Source: an uncultured Eubacteriales bacterium
GTDB taxonomy: Bacteria > Bacillota > Clostridia > Lachnospirales > Cellulosilyticaceae
Assembly: GCA_900551325.1 (NCBI GenBank)
Contig: URVM01000005.1
Coordinates: forward strand, 124,001-188,000
Direction: 5' to 3'
DNA length: 64,000 nt
Shown piece by piece: positions 41,932 to 51,137 of this stretch. The position numbers and the translations under genes were made by a program. Numbering within the stretch: the first letter of the stretch is position 1; each line of letters begins with the position of its first letter. The notes beneath the pieces are model-generated. The model saw only the letters and a list, made by a program, of their open reading frames with translations. It searched no databases and was not told the DNA's origin.

Positions 41932-42987
41932 CTATATACAACATTCTATGCTCGTATTTTTTTCAGCTGATTCAAAAATAGCGTCGATTACCTTCATAGC
42001 TCTTAAACATTGTTCTGGCTTTACTATAAGTTCTTCCTCATTGTCTATAACAGCTACTATATTTTTGTAGTAATCTGTCCACTCAGTGTATACTTCTGGA
42101 AGTGGTAGTGTAGAGGTCGTTTCACTTGGTCTTGGTGCCATAGTACGTGTTGGCCCTGCTTCTGTATAAACTATAGTCTCTGCCCATTCCATGTCTTCTT
42201 CTGTACTTAGTTTAACGATTTTTCCTGTACAGTTCCAGTCTTCTACTACTGCTGTTCCTTCTTCTCCTATTACATGCCATCTTGCTTGATTGATAAAGCA
42301 ATTTGTAGCTACCTCCACAATAGCAGATACTTTGTTCCCAAACTTAAGCATGATCTTAATATTATCATCTACTTCTTCTGAATAGTTTGATTGTAAATCT
42401 GCATAAATTCCTGTAAGAGGTGCATCAATCATACAAAGTAATTGATCAATGAGATGTACGCCCCAGTCTAAAAGCATTCCCCCACCATTTATTTTAAATG
42501 CTCTCCATCCATGCATAGCACGTCTTGAACCTTGTACTCTACTTTCAATCATAGTTACTTTACCAATTGTATTATCTTCTACAATGCGTTTTACAATGGC
42601 ATAGTCTTTATCCCATCTTCTATTTTGATGTACTGAAAAGACTTTACCTGTTTCATCTCTTACAGCTATGATTTCTTCTAACTCTTTAGCATTCATTGTA
42701 ACAGGCTTTTCACATACTACGTTTTTTCCATGTCTTAAACATTGGATGGCAATATCTTTATGCACATTATTAGGTGTAGCAATAGTAACCATATCTATAT
42801 GAGAATCTTGTAAAACCTCTTCTAAACTGTTATACCATCTAAGACCTAGCTCCTGGGCACGCTCCTCTACTTCTGGTCTTATATCATAGACACCAACTAC
42901 TTCTATATTTTTGATACGAGCTGTAATATTTTCATAATGCCAGCCACCCATACCACCAAATCCAACAATTACTAATTTGTGTTGCAT
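41932..42987 (-). CDS. Gfo/Idh/MocA family oxidoreductase
   Basis: A 351-aa NAD(P)-dependent sugar dehydrogenase. Rossmann motif VGFGGMGGWH is at residues 9-18 and the family signature CEKPVTMNAKEL at about 92-103 carries the catalytic lysine. HLIDQLLCM gives the substrate-side histidine region. It is the last gene of the LacI-headed operon, which holds a second member of the same family and three isomerase-like proteins. Such sets oxidise a sugar or inositol carbon, often C3, to a ketone and then isomerise or cleave it. The exact substrate is unknown. Confidence 0.85.
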   Translation of the reverse strand: MQHKLVIVGFGGMGGWHYENITARIKNIEVVGVYDIRPEVEERAQELGLRWYNSLEEVLQDSHIDMVTIATPNNVHKDIAIQCLRHGKNVVCEKPVTMNAKELEEIIAVRDETGKVFSVHQNRRWDKDYAIVKRIVEDNTIGKVTMIESRVQGSRRAMHGWRAFKINGGGMLLDWGVHLIDQLLCMIDAPLTGIYADLQSNYSEEVDDNIKIMLKFGNKVSAIVEVATNCFINQARWHVIGEEGTAVVEDWNCTGKIVKLSTEEDMEWAETIVYTEAGPTRTMAPRPSETTSTLPLPEVYTEWTDYYKNIVAVIDNEEELIVKPEQCLRAMKVIDAIFESAEKNTSIECCI

Positions 42988-43060
42988 CCCTCTACCTCTT
43001 CTCTCTCATTAAATGTCATTTTATTAAGTATGTTCCATTTTATTCTATAAGTTTCCTTGA

Positions 43061-44026
43061 TTATGCCCACCACATCTGGCCTATGCCTTCATAAACCAGT
43101 ACTTCTTTTAAAAACTCTACAGCCTTTGTCAAACCTTCATTTTGACTCATTAATCCATCTTCATGTTCGATGCTAATAGCATGGTCATAGCCTACCATTC
43201 TTAAAGTTGAAATAATATCTTTCCACACAGCATAATCATGACCATACCCTACACTTCTAAACACCCATGAACGGTCCATAATATTGCCATAGTGTCCTGT
43301 ATCTAATACTCCATTTAAAGCTGTGTTGTAAGAATCTATCTTCGTATCCTTTGCATGGAAATGGAAAATAGCATCTTTTAGTTCACGAATAACTAAACAA
43401 GGATCCATACCTTGCCAGAATAAATGACTTGGGTCTAAGTTTGCACCAATTTCAGGACCTACTGCTTCTCGTAACTTTAGCATAGACTGGGTATTATAAA
43501 CACAAAATCCAGGATGAAGTTCTAATGCTATTTTATTTACCCCATGCTCCTTAGCAAAAGCCACTGTTTTTTTCCAGTAAGGAATGAGTACTTCATTCCA
43601 TTGATAGTTTAGGACTTCTAAAAAGTCATCTGGCCATGGACAAGTTACCCAGTTTGGATACTTAGCTCCTTCATGGTCTCCAGGACACCCTGAGAAAGTA
43701 TTGATTTGATTAATTCCCAGTTTCTCCGCTAGTAAAATAGTCTTTCTTATAGTTTCATCAAATTCTTTAGCTATCTCCTTTTGTGGATGTACAGGATTGC
43801 CATGACAACTTAAAGCACTAATTTCTAAATCATATTTTTTAAGCGTTGCTTTGAATTCTTCTAAAGCCTCTTCGTTATTTAGCAAAATATCTGGATTGGC
43901 ATGAGCATTTCCTGGATAGCCACCACATCCGATTTCTACCATTTGAATACCTTTTGATTTGAAGTATGCTAAAGATTCTTCTAAACTTTTATCTCCTAGT
44001 AAACATGTAAATACACCTAGTTTCAT
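43061..44026 (-). CDS. Sugar phosphate isomerase/epimerase-like TIM-barrel protein
   Basis: A 321-aa AP2Ec-fold protein. The four metal ligands can be proposed: Glu in ALELHPGF, Asp in NLDPSHLFWQG, His in FHFHAKDT and Glu in ISIEHED. The LFWQGMD element is shared by enzymes acting on keto-sugars or inosose. I chose the ATG at 44026 (AAGGAG, 9 bases) rather than an in-frame GTG at 44035 that abuts the ribosome binding site. It is one of three related but clearly diverged proteins in this operon. Confidence 0.85.
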   Translation of the reverse strand: MKLGVFTCLLGDKSLEESLAYFKSKGIQMVEIGCGGYPGNAHANPDILLNNEEALEEFKATLKKYDLEISALSCHGNPVHPQKEIAKEFDETIRKTILLAEKLGINQINTFSGCPGDHEGAKYPNWVTCPWPDDFLEVLNYQWNEVLIPYWKKTVAFAKEHGVNKIALELHPGFCVYNTQSMLKLREAVGPEIGANLDPSHLFWQGMDPCLVIRELKDAIFHFHAKDTKIDSYNTALNGVLDTGHYGNIMDRSWVFRSVGYGHDYAVWKDIISTLRMVGYDHAISIEHEDGLMSQNEGLTKAVEFLKEVLVYEGIGQMWWA

Positions 44027-44139
44027 AGTCCCCACTCCTTTTTATGCCTTCATTTATTTAGATCTATTTTATTTTCTTACTCTTTATTCTTTAAAACTTA
44101 TGGCTACTTTTACTACTTTCTATATATCCCATTGGCTTC

Positions 44140-44868
44140 TTATAAAATATGCGCTTTTAAGTATTTTAAGCTACGGGTTGCATCTTCTATACCATTTGGA
44201 TAAGGTTCATCATTTTCTACTATGAGCCATTCTAATCCTATTTCTTTTACTGTCTTTACGATTTCATGAAGAGGTGCTTCCCCTTCTCCAAGTGCAGCCA
44301 GTTTATCTTTAGTACCATCTTTTAAATGGACCATGCGAATAAGTTCTTTATGCTTCATGAGATACTTGGAAACATTTACACCTGCTCTAAAAGCCCAAAA
44401 AGTATCAATTTCAGCTTTTAGTCCACCTTCAAAAGCATCATATAGTCTATCCAGTATATATACATCTTCAATTTTTACAAACTCATGATCATGATTATGA
44501 TAGAGAAGTTCCATATCATGTTGCTTCAAAATCTCTATCGCTTCTTTTAGTTGGCCTACAAGGATAGTAAGGGTATCTAAATCTTTAATGTCAGACCAAG
44601 GACATACAATATACTTATTTCCAATGATTTTGTTATAGGCAATCACTTCATCTAGCTTTGTTGTAAGTGCCTCAAGTGGTGTATGGCTACCTACAGCCTT
44701 TAGACCTAGCCTTTCTAAATGGCCTTTTAAAACTTCAGCAGGTGTATCAAAAAAGCCTGCAAATTCCACACCTTCATAGCCTATTTGTGCTACTTTTTCT
44801 AAAGTACCAATAAAATCTTTATGAGCTTCTTCTCTTAGTGTATAAAGTTGTATTGCTACATGACTCAT
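44140..44868 (-). CDS. Sugar phosphate isomerase/epimerase-like TIM-barrel protein (IolE-like)
   Basis: A 242-aa barrel protein of the AP2Ec family. The start VAIQLYTLREEA and segments YHNHDHEFVKI, EIDTFWAFRAG, VHLKDG and LIVENDEPY give the expected metal-binding His/Glu/Asp/Glu positions. The YHNHDHEF form resembles inosose dehydratase-type and 3-keto-sugar-acting members. I chose the ATG at 44868 over that at 44874 because AAGGGGG is only 2 bases from the latter. Confidence 0.83.
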   Translation of the reverse strand: MSHVAIQLYTLREEAHKDFIGTLEKVAQIGYEGVEFAGFFDTPAEVLKGHLERLGLKAVGSHTPLEALTTKLDEVIAYNKIIGNKYIVCPWSDIKDLDTLTILVGQLKEAIEILKQHDMELLYHNHDHEFVKIEDVYILDRLYDAFEGGLKAEIDTFWAFRAGVNVSKYLMKHKELIRMVHLKDGTKDKLAALGEGEAPLHEIVKTVKEIGLEWLIVENDEPYPNGIEDATRSLKYLKAHIL

Positions 44869-44904
44869 GCTCATTGCCCCCTTATAAAGTGAATGAAATA
44901 CCTA

Positions 44905-45681
44905 TCATAATATTAATTTTCTCATGTACTGTATGGTGAAATCCACACCTTTATCACCTAAGTCACCTCTCCAATTTTCAGAGTGTGGCTCAATACTTAA
45001 ATTACCGTTATAACCTTTAGCATAGAGCATTGCCATAAAAGAACCCCAATCCGTCTGATCAAGTCCTGCTGGAGGATCATCAAATCTTTCACCACCTACT
45101 ACTAGTGCCCCTTTAATATGCACATGGGCAAAGCGTTCACCCCATTTTTTTGTCTCCATTAAGTAATCTCCACCTGCATAAATACAATGAGATGTATCAT
45201 ATTTAATGTAAAGGTCTTTTAAATAACCATGAATCATAGTCCATGCAGGATCTGAATGGATGAAGTTGCCCCATCTACAATTGTAAGTAGCAATCTTAAC
45301 CCCATATTGCTTCCCATGGGCAATAAGCTTTTCTAAATACTGTATAGCTAATGTACAGTTTTCGTAGTAAGAAATCTCCTCTACATAGTTACACCCTGTT
45401 ATATAGACTTCAGAGTGTAAAGCTGCTGTAGCTTCTATAAGTTCATACTCTAAGGCTAACTCTTCTTCTATAATATCCGTTGCAGTAATTTTATCCTTAC
45501 CCCATCTTCCTACAGAACCGATAGGCATCTCATACTTTTGGCTATACTCTTTTACTTTATCTAGATTATCTAAAAAGGCTTGGTCTCTTTCGTTGACACA
45601 AAGTTCTATAAACTCTAAGCCCTTCTCTTTTGCTCTTTTAAAGTCTTGTTCATGAATCCATCCAATAATCCCTAGTTTCAT
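44905..45681 (-). CDS. Sugar phosphate isomerase/epimerase-like TIM-barrel protein
   Basis: A 258-aa AP2Ec-fold protein, beginning MKLGIIGWIHEQDF. Candidate ligand segments are ATYNCRWGN, IKYDTSHCIYAGGD, HVHIKGA and LSIEPHSENWRG. It is more distant from the other two, with an N-terminal domain suggesting a different substrate or step. It has its own AGAGGT ribosome binding site and lies 40 bases after the dehydrogenase gene in the operon. Confidence 0.8.
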   Translation of the reverse strand: MKLGIIGWIHEQDFKRAKEKGLEFIELCVNERDQAFLDNLDKVKEYSQKYEMPIGSVGRWGKDKITATDIIEEELALEYELIEATAALHSEVYITGCNYVEEISYYENCTLAIQYLEKLIAHGKQYGVKIATYNCRWGNFIHSDPAWTMIHGYLKDLYIKYDTSHCIYAGGDYLMETKKWGERFAHVHIKGALVVGGERFDDPPAGLDQTDWGSFMAMLYAKGYNGNLSIEPHSENWRGDLGDKGVDFTIQYMRKLIL

Positions 45682-45720
45682 TATCTTTACCTCTATTTAT
45701 CTATTTTTTGGAGTCTATAA

Positions 45721-46803
45721 TTATTCAAATATAACTGGCATACCTGTTTGCGCAGATTCATAGATGGCTTCTAATATTTGTGTAACTACTAGTGCTTCTT
45801 CTGGTTTAACCACTACTTCTTTATCTTCTACAATAGCTTCTATCCATAATCTAGCTTCTAAATCTTGAGGTGACTGGGCATTTCCATCATAAAAATCTAC
45901 CCCACCTGCTCCTAGACCTGGTTTTTCTATATATTGCTTGTTGTATTTCACACCATTAATTCTTAGGCCATCTTTCATATCCGCTCCAGCCTTAGTTCCA
46001 CAAAGAGAAGTTTGCGCCTCGCCTACATCTAGTGTATTTAGTGCCCAGCTAGATTCTAGAACAATAGTTGCACCATTTTCCATCTTAATAAATCCAAAAG
46101 CTGAGTCTTCTACAGTATACTCATTAGGATCCCAGTCTCCCCACGCATTAGCTGTCTCTGTTTGGTCGCCTAATTTTTTAAATACACTACCTACTACCAT
46201 CTTAGGCTTATAGTTATTCATCATCCATAAAGTTAAATCTAGTGCATGCGTTCCTATATCAATAAGTGGTCCCCCACCTTGTTCTTCTTCATTTAAGAAT
46301 ACTCCCCAAGTTGGTACAGCTCTTCTTCTTAGTGCATGTGCTTTTGCATAGTATACTTCACCTAGCTCTTCATTTTCACAAGCTCGTTTTAAGTAACGGC
46401 TATCTTCTCTATATCTATTTTGATACCCTATAGTAAGTTTTTTTCCTGTTCTTTTAGAAGCTTCTACCATAGCCCTTGCTTCTGTTGTTGTCTTTGCCAT
46501 TGGCTTTTCACACATTACATGCTTACCAGCTTCCATAGCATCTATGGAAATAAAGGAGTGTGAACGGTTTGGTGTACATACATGAATGACTTCAATACTT
46601 TCATCTTCTAAAAGTTCTTTATAATCAATATAGTATTTGGCCCCTTGTGCCCCAAATTTCTCACAAGCTTTCTTAGCTCTTTCTTCAATAATGTCACAAA
46701 ATCCTACTATTTCTACATTTTTAAGTTTAGAAAGCGCAGGCATATGCTTTTGAGTACCAATACCTCCACAACCAATAATTCCAACTTTTACGATTCTATC
46801 CAT
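45721..46803 (-). CDS. Gfo/Idh/MocA family oxidoreductase
   Basis: A 360-aa NAD(P)-dependent dehydrogenase: Rossmann motif VGIIGCGGIGTQKH, signature CEKPMAKTTTEA with catalytic lysine, then IDIGTHALDLTLWMM. It is the first catabolic gene after the LacI regulator (28 bases). Together with the second dehydrogenase it could form a pair for oxidation and re-reduction around a keto-sugar intermediate. I use the ATG at 46803; an in-frame GTG at 46815 sits directly on the AAAGG ribosome binding site. Confidence 0.86.
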   Translation of the reverse strand: MDRIVKVGIIGCGGIGTQKHMPALSKLKNVEIVGFCDIIEERAKKACEKFGAQGAKYYIDYKELLEDESIEVIHVCTPNRSHSFISIDAMEAGKHVMCEKPMAKTTTEARAMVEASKRTGKKLTIGYQNRYREDSRYLKRACENEELGEVYYAKAHALRRRAVPTWGVFLNEEEQGGGPLIDIGTHALDLTLWMMNNYKPKMVVGSVFKKLGDQTETANAWGDWDPNEYTVEDSAFGFIKMENGATIVLESSWALNTLDVGEAQTSLCGTKAGADMKDGLRINGVKYNKQYIEKPGLGAGGVDFYDGNAQSPQDLEARLWIEAIVEDKEVVVKPEEALVVTQILEAIYESAQTGMPVIFE

Positions 46804-46831
46804 TTTACAACACACCCTTTCATTTATATTT

Positions 46832-47830
46832 TTATACTCTATTTTTAGTAGATTCTCTTATAACAAGTTCATGCTTCAATATGACACATTCATTCGGTGC
46901 ATCAATATTTCTTATCTTACCAGATAACAACCTCATTGCTTCTTTGCCCATCTCAAAACGTGGCTGGCTAACGGTTGTAAGAGTAGGATGATAGACTTTT
47001 GACACGAAGGTATTGTCAAATCCAATCACATCTACATCTTCACCTATAACTTTACCTTGCTCTTGTATACCCTTTAGGGCACCTACTGCTAAACTATCTG
47101 ATATGGCAAATAGGGCTGTTGGTGGATTGCTACTTGTTAATAACTTGTAGCTGGCCTTAGTCCCTTCAGTGTGACTATAATCTGTGTAACATATATAATC
47201 TTTAGGTATCTTTATACCATGCTCTTTTAAAGCCGATTTAAACCCTTCCTCTCTTAAAACGGAAGAAGTGTATTTTTTCTTACTTGTAATTAGTGCAATC
47301 TTTGTATGTCCAAGTTTAATCAAATAACTGGTTGCATCATAAGCTGCTTGTTTATTATCAATACTCACCACACTTACATCTACATCTTGTAAATATTCAC
47401 TACATTGAACGATGGGATACTTTTTACTGGTCTCTACAAGTACACCCCCAGCTATTTGAGGTGCAACAAAAATAATTCCATCCACCAGCTTTGTTTCTAG
47501 TAGTTGAATATGCCTTAGTTCTATTTCTGCCTTCAAATCTGTAATCCCAATCATCACATTATAATCTTCCTTTAAAGCTTCTTCCCTGATGCCCTTTATA
47601 ATGCTTGAATAAAATTGATTTGAAATAGTGGGTAGTAAAACTAAAATATTTTGAGTAGATGAGCGTCTTAGATTTCTCCCTAATAAGTTAGGTGCATAGT
47701 TAAGTTCTTTAATAACTTCTTCTACTATTTCTCTTGTCTCTGGCTTTACTTTAGGATCTCTATTTAAAACCCTAGAAACTGTAGCCACTGAAACATTTGC
47801 CCGCTTTGCTACATCTTTTATTGTAGCCAT
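46832..47830 (-). CDS. LacI-family transcriptional regulator
   Basis: A 332-aa repressor with an N-terminal HTH and hinge (TIKDVAKRANVSVATVSRVL; hinge near LGRNLR) and a periplasmic-binding-protein-like effector domain to residue 332. It heads the operon of Gfo/Idh and isomerase genes and is probably its repressor, released by a sugar intermediate. A perfect palindrome between its promoter and start codon is the likely operator, implying autoregulation. Confidence 0.92.
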   Translation of the reverse strand: MATIKDVAKRANVSVATVSRVLNRDPKVKPETREIVEEVIKELNYAPNLLGRNLRRSSTQNILVLLPTISNQFYSSIIKGIREEALKEDYNVMIGITDLKAEIELRHIQLLETKLVDGIIFVAPQIAGGVLVETSKKYPIVQCSEYLQDVDVSVVSIDNKQAAYDATSYLIKLGHTKIALITSKKKYTSSVLREEGFKSALKEHGIKIPKDYICYTDYSHTEGTKASYKLLTSSNPPTALFAISDSLAVGALKGIQEQGKVIGEDVDVIGFDNTFVSKVYHPTLTTVSQPRFEMGKEAMRLLSGKIRNIDAPNECVILKHELVIRESTKNRV

Positions 47831-47853
47831 CTCCTGCCTCCTCTTTGTAAGAT

Positions 47854-47873
47854 GAATGTAATCCGTTACATTC
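47854..47873. promoter_or_regulatory. LacI-type operator palindrome
   Basis: GAATGTAATCCGTTACATTC: 8-bp perfect arms around TCCG. It lies 24 bases upstream of the lacI-type start codon and begins about 8 bases downstream of the -10 box, a classical repressor position. Confidence 0.75.
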
Positions 47874-47881
47874 TTAGTTGT

Positions 47882-47909
47882 ATTATACTTTTTTATATTT
47901 AATTTACAA
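47882..47909 (-). promoter_or_regulatory. Sigma-A promoter of the LacI/Gfo/isomerase operon
   Basis: TTGTAA (47904-47909), 16-bp spacer and consensus TATAAT (47882-47887) on the minus strand, directly before the palindromic operator. Confidence 0.75.
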
Positions 47910-48009
47910 TAGTTTATACTTTATTTTTATATTTTTGTACATTTTTAACTAAATTAATATTTATTTTTGTACATAAAAATAGAGAGCATTTTTAATACTC
48001 TCTACCTAA

Positions 48010-48366
48010 TTACTCTTCATTTTCTATGTCATCTAATTTAGATGCAAGCTCTTCCAGATTTTCTTCTACTTCCTCTAGACGCTCCTCTAATTCTTCAATA
48101 CGGTCTTCTCCCTCATCAACATCACAGTTGGTTGCTGTTCCTACTGAACAATCTTTTATCTTTATATCACTGTCTCTTCCTATTTGAATATCACCCACTG
48201 AACACTGCTCTAACTTAATATGACAATCATGCCTTGTGTCTAGATTATGTACCGAACACTGGTTCATAATAATACTCCCATTAGTTCCGATTCCAATATT
48301 ATTAAGCTTATTTTCTAAAGCTATTATTCTCTCTTCTAGCTGTCTTATATATTCCTTATCATCCAT
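48010..48366 (-). CDS. Acidic coiled-coil protein with three 18-residue CSV repeats
   Basis: A 118-aa protein I do not recognise. Residues 4-23 and 86-117 are predicted-looking coiled coils (heptads rich in Leu, Ile and Glu). Between them the unit QCSVxxLxxxxDxxIKLE recurs with an exact 18-residue period: CSV at 37-39, 55-57 and 73-75. This suggests a short stacked beta structure held between two helical zippers. No signal peptide or catalytic motif is present. AAGGGGG-type ribosome binding site present. Probably a self-associating cytosolic protein of unknown role. Confidence 0.65.
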   Translation of the reverse strand: MDDKEYIRQLEERIIALENKLNNIGIGTNGSIIMNQCSVHNLDTRHDCHIKLEQCSVGDIQIGRDSDIKIKDCSVGTATNCDVDEGEDRIEELEERLEEVEENLEELASKLDDIENEE

Positions 48367-48438
48367 TTTGCACCATCCCCCTTAATATGCTAAGCCTTTG
48401 TATTCTTTTAGTATACTATTCAACTTCTTTTCTGACAC

Positions 48439-49218
48439 TTACTTCCTTACTTTCTTTTGGCTAGGCATTATAACAAATACTAATGCCACAATAAATATAA
48501 AAGCAAACACACCATCATACACGCTATCTAGTACTAACTTTGCAGGTGAATTATTCCACTCCACGTAGCTTAATAAGTTTGCTGGTATATCATACACTGC
48601 ATGTAAAATCATAGGGACTAATAAACTGTGTGAGTATAAATATATTGCTGCAAATGCAAACCCTATAATTCCTGTTCTAATGAACACATCAATGCCTTGT
48701 TCAAATGAAGTATAGTAAATTGCATGTACTAATCCAAATATAATAAATGAAATACTTGCATAACCAAGCCTTGCAAATATATTTTGTTTTCTCTGATAAA
48801 AGTATCCTTCTACTACAAACCCCCGGTACGTGATTTCTTCATAAAATCCAGTAGTGATTTGTTGAAAGAGAAGTTGGCTTATAATTAATGGCATTGTCAA
48901 TCCTATAAAATATGATGTACCAACTGCAATATAAATAGTTAAATAGAGTGTAACTAAAATCACACCAGTCCCAGCGAACAGCCCCTTCCAAAAACCCTTA
49001 AAATTAATTACTTCCCTCCAATTCCTTTTATCAAAACACTTTATATATATAATTAATGCAACAACTCCAAATAGCATCCTTTGTAAACTACTAACAACAA
49101 ACCATATTGTCCCATCAAAATATCCTCTTAGACTCATGGATACCCATCCGAATATAATATCAAATACAATCACTAACCAAATCCCAACAGTCCGTTTATC
49201 TAATATTTTTTTAATCAT
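48439..49218 (-). CDS. CPBP family intramembrane glutamic endopeptidase
   Basis: A 259-aa polytopic membrane protein with about seven hydrophobic segments. Motifs: YEEITYRG (EExxxR, about residues 129-134), FGLVHAIYY with the second-site histidine, and PMILHAVYDIP with the third histidine and the Asp/Asn position. Related in family but not close in sequence to the protein encoded at 15130. The substrate is unknown. Confidence 0.87.
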   Translation of the reverse strand: MIKKILDKRTVGIWLVIVFDIIFGWVSMSLRGYFDGTIWFVVSSLQRMLFGVVALIIYIKCFDKRNWREVINFKGFWKGLFAGTGVILVTLYLTIYIAVGTSYFIGLTMPLIISQLLFQQITTGFYEEITYRGFVVEGYFYQRKQNIFARLGYASISFIIFGLVHAIYYTSFEQGIDVFIRTGIIGFAFAAIYLYSHSLLVPMILHAVYDIPANLLSYVEWNNSPAKLVLDSVYDGVFAFIFIVALVFVIMPSQKKVRK

Positions 49219-49375
49219 GCCCTCTCCCCTTTATATGTAAAAAGCCTTATACTATAAAAAAAGACACTCCATCCTTTAAGCAGTAGCATCTTTTCTAAAT
49301 AGTTATTCATTCCAATACCCTAACACAAAACAAACATCTCATTTTTAGGAATACTTGGTAGTTGGTAGCTACTGT

Positions 49376-50026
49376 TTATAAATAACTCTCCATAATTTGC
49401 TTTGTAGGAAAACCTCGCCATAGATACACGCCTAGCACCGCGTTAAAACCCGTCACCGCAAACACACTGAAACGCTCAGGAATACCGAAGTATTCCTTTG
49501 GAACAATACCTACACCGATTGCTCCTGCAAACATTAAAACTAATGCCACAGTTGCCCATATGGCAAGTGACTTATATTGCTTTTCCCGGTAACCACCCAT
49601 CATAATTACAACTAGTGAAATAATGGAAATTAATACTACCAGTGGTGTTACCACAAAAACGTGCATCACATCTTGAAATGTCTCCGTATATCCACTATCT
49701 GAAAGGGGAAACAGCCCATAGCCTACACAGGAAATCCAGTTCATAACTGCGAACAAGTAAATACCAAGTCGAAGGTTTTTGGTCAGTTTGTTCTCAATAA
49801 ACACGCAAACCATCATAATGGAAATCATGCCACACACACCATAAAGAGATGTAAGCTGACTCCACAGCATTTTAGATGGCGAATTTGTTGCCGATAAATC
49901 ACTGACAGCTTGTGCTATCCAGTTATAGCCAGGATACGCAAGGGGTGAAAGCACCACTGCTGCAGTATACGACACTAGACTTATTACACCCAATAAGCCT
50001 AGCCAGTGAATTAAAGTTTTTTTCAT
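49376..50026 (-). CDS. DUF998 family membrane protein
   Basis: A 216-aa protein with six hydrophobic segments. The region YPGYNWIAQAVSDLSATNSP after the first segment is the typical DUF998 motif, and the later SVFAVTGFNAVLGVYLW closes the family pattern. It has no known function. The upstream ribosome binding site is a weak A/G-rich stretch. Confidence 0.8.
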   Translation of the reverse strand: MKKTLIHWLGLLGVISLVSYTAAVVLSPLAYPGYNWIAQAVSDLSATNSPSKMLWSQLTSLYGVCGMISIMMVCVFIENKLTKNLRLGIYLFAVMNWISCVGYGLFPLSDSGYTETFQDVMHVFVVTPLVVLISIISLVVIMMGGYREKQYKSLAIWATVALVLMFAGAIGVGIVPKEYFGIPERFSVFAVTGFNAVLGVYLWRGFPTKQIMESYL

Positions 50027-50096
50027 TTTTTATCTCCCCTTATTTGAGCACTTAATATTATTCCACCGTAATATTCTATACATTCAAACTTTATTT

Positions 50097-51056
50097 TTAC
50101 CATTTTAGATTTTGCAACTTATTAATCAATGTCTCTGATTCATTCCCCCCATTAAATGAACATTCTAATAGCTCACTCATATCATTTGGAAGGGGTGCCT
50201 TTATCTTCATATACTCTCTAGTGATAGGATGATAAAAACTACATTCTATTCCATGTAGCCCTTGCCTTGTAAGCATATGATTGTCTTCATTGTATAAAAA
50301 GTCTCCAAGAAGTGGATGACTAATGGCAGTCATATGCACACGTATTTGGTGGGTGCGACCTGTTTCTAATTTTAGAGCCACCACTGATACATCCTTCCCA
50401 TCTATATGAATCACTTCAAGTCTACGATAATGTGTAATTGCAGTTTTTCCTTCTTTTTCATCTATTTTTCTCTTAATGATGGTACCTTCTTCTCTTCCAA
50501 TAGGTAAATCTATGGTACCTTCTTCTTTCGTAATACCTTCTACGAAAGCTATATAAATTCTGTCAATTCCTTTTTCTTTCATCTGCTTAGATAAAATACT
50601 TCCACTTAATAAATTTTTTGCAATAATCGTAACTCCTGAAGTATCTCTATCTAAGCGATTCATACATCTAAATACATAGGACTCTCCCTGCTTCTTATAA
50701 TAATACATAATCCCATTAGCTAATGTATTATCATAATTATTAACAGAGGGATGAATTGGCATATTATAAGGTTTATTGACTACAAGAATATCTTCATCCT
50801 CATATAAAATATCTAAATCATATGCCCTAGGTACAATATTCTTAGATACATCCTCTTCCACTAAACATATATCTAACACATCACCTATCTCTAAAATTTC
50901 ATTTACACCTGCTGGGACACTATTTTTCTTAATCCCACCTTCTATTTTCTTTAATTCTATAATAACGCCTCTTGAGTAGTCCTTCTCCTTCAAGAAGCTG
51001 CCAATAGACTTACCTTTGTCTTGTTCTTCTATCTTATAATGTAACTTTCGTGTCAT
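50097..51056 (-). CDS. RluA-family pseudouridine synthase
   Basis: A 319-aa pseudouridine synthase. An S4-like N-terminal region (about 10-75) precedes the catalytic domain (about 85-300). The catalytic aspartate is in MNRLDRDTSGVTIIAKN, with downstream LETGRTHQIRVH. It isomerises uridine in rRNA or tRNA; which site cannot be told among RluA/RluC/RluD-type paralogues. Confidence 0.9.
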   Translation of the reverse strand: MTRKLHYKIEEQDKGKSIGSFLKEKDYSRGVIIELKKIEGGIKKNSVPAGVNEILEIGDVLDICLVEEDVSKNIVPRAYDLDILYEDEDILVVNKPYNMPIHPSVNNYDNTLANGIMYYYKKQGESYVFRCMNRLDRDTSGVTIIAKNLLSGSILSKQMKEKGIDRIYIAFVEGITKEEGTIDLPIGREEGTIIKRKIDEKEGKTAITHYRRLEVIHIDGKDVSVVALKLETGRTHQIRVHMTAISHPLLGDFLYNEDNHMLTRQGLHGIECSFYHPITREYMKIKAPLPNDMSELLECSFNGGNESETLINKLQNLKW

Positions 51057-51137
51057 CTGCTCCTGTGTCCTTTACTTGTGTCCCTATATAGTCATTTATA
51101 GTTTTATTATATCTAATTTGTTAGAACTTTTTCTAGT

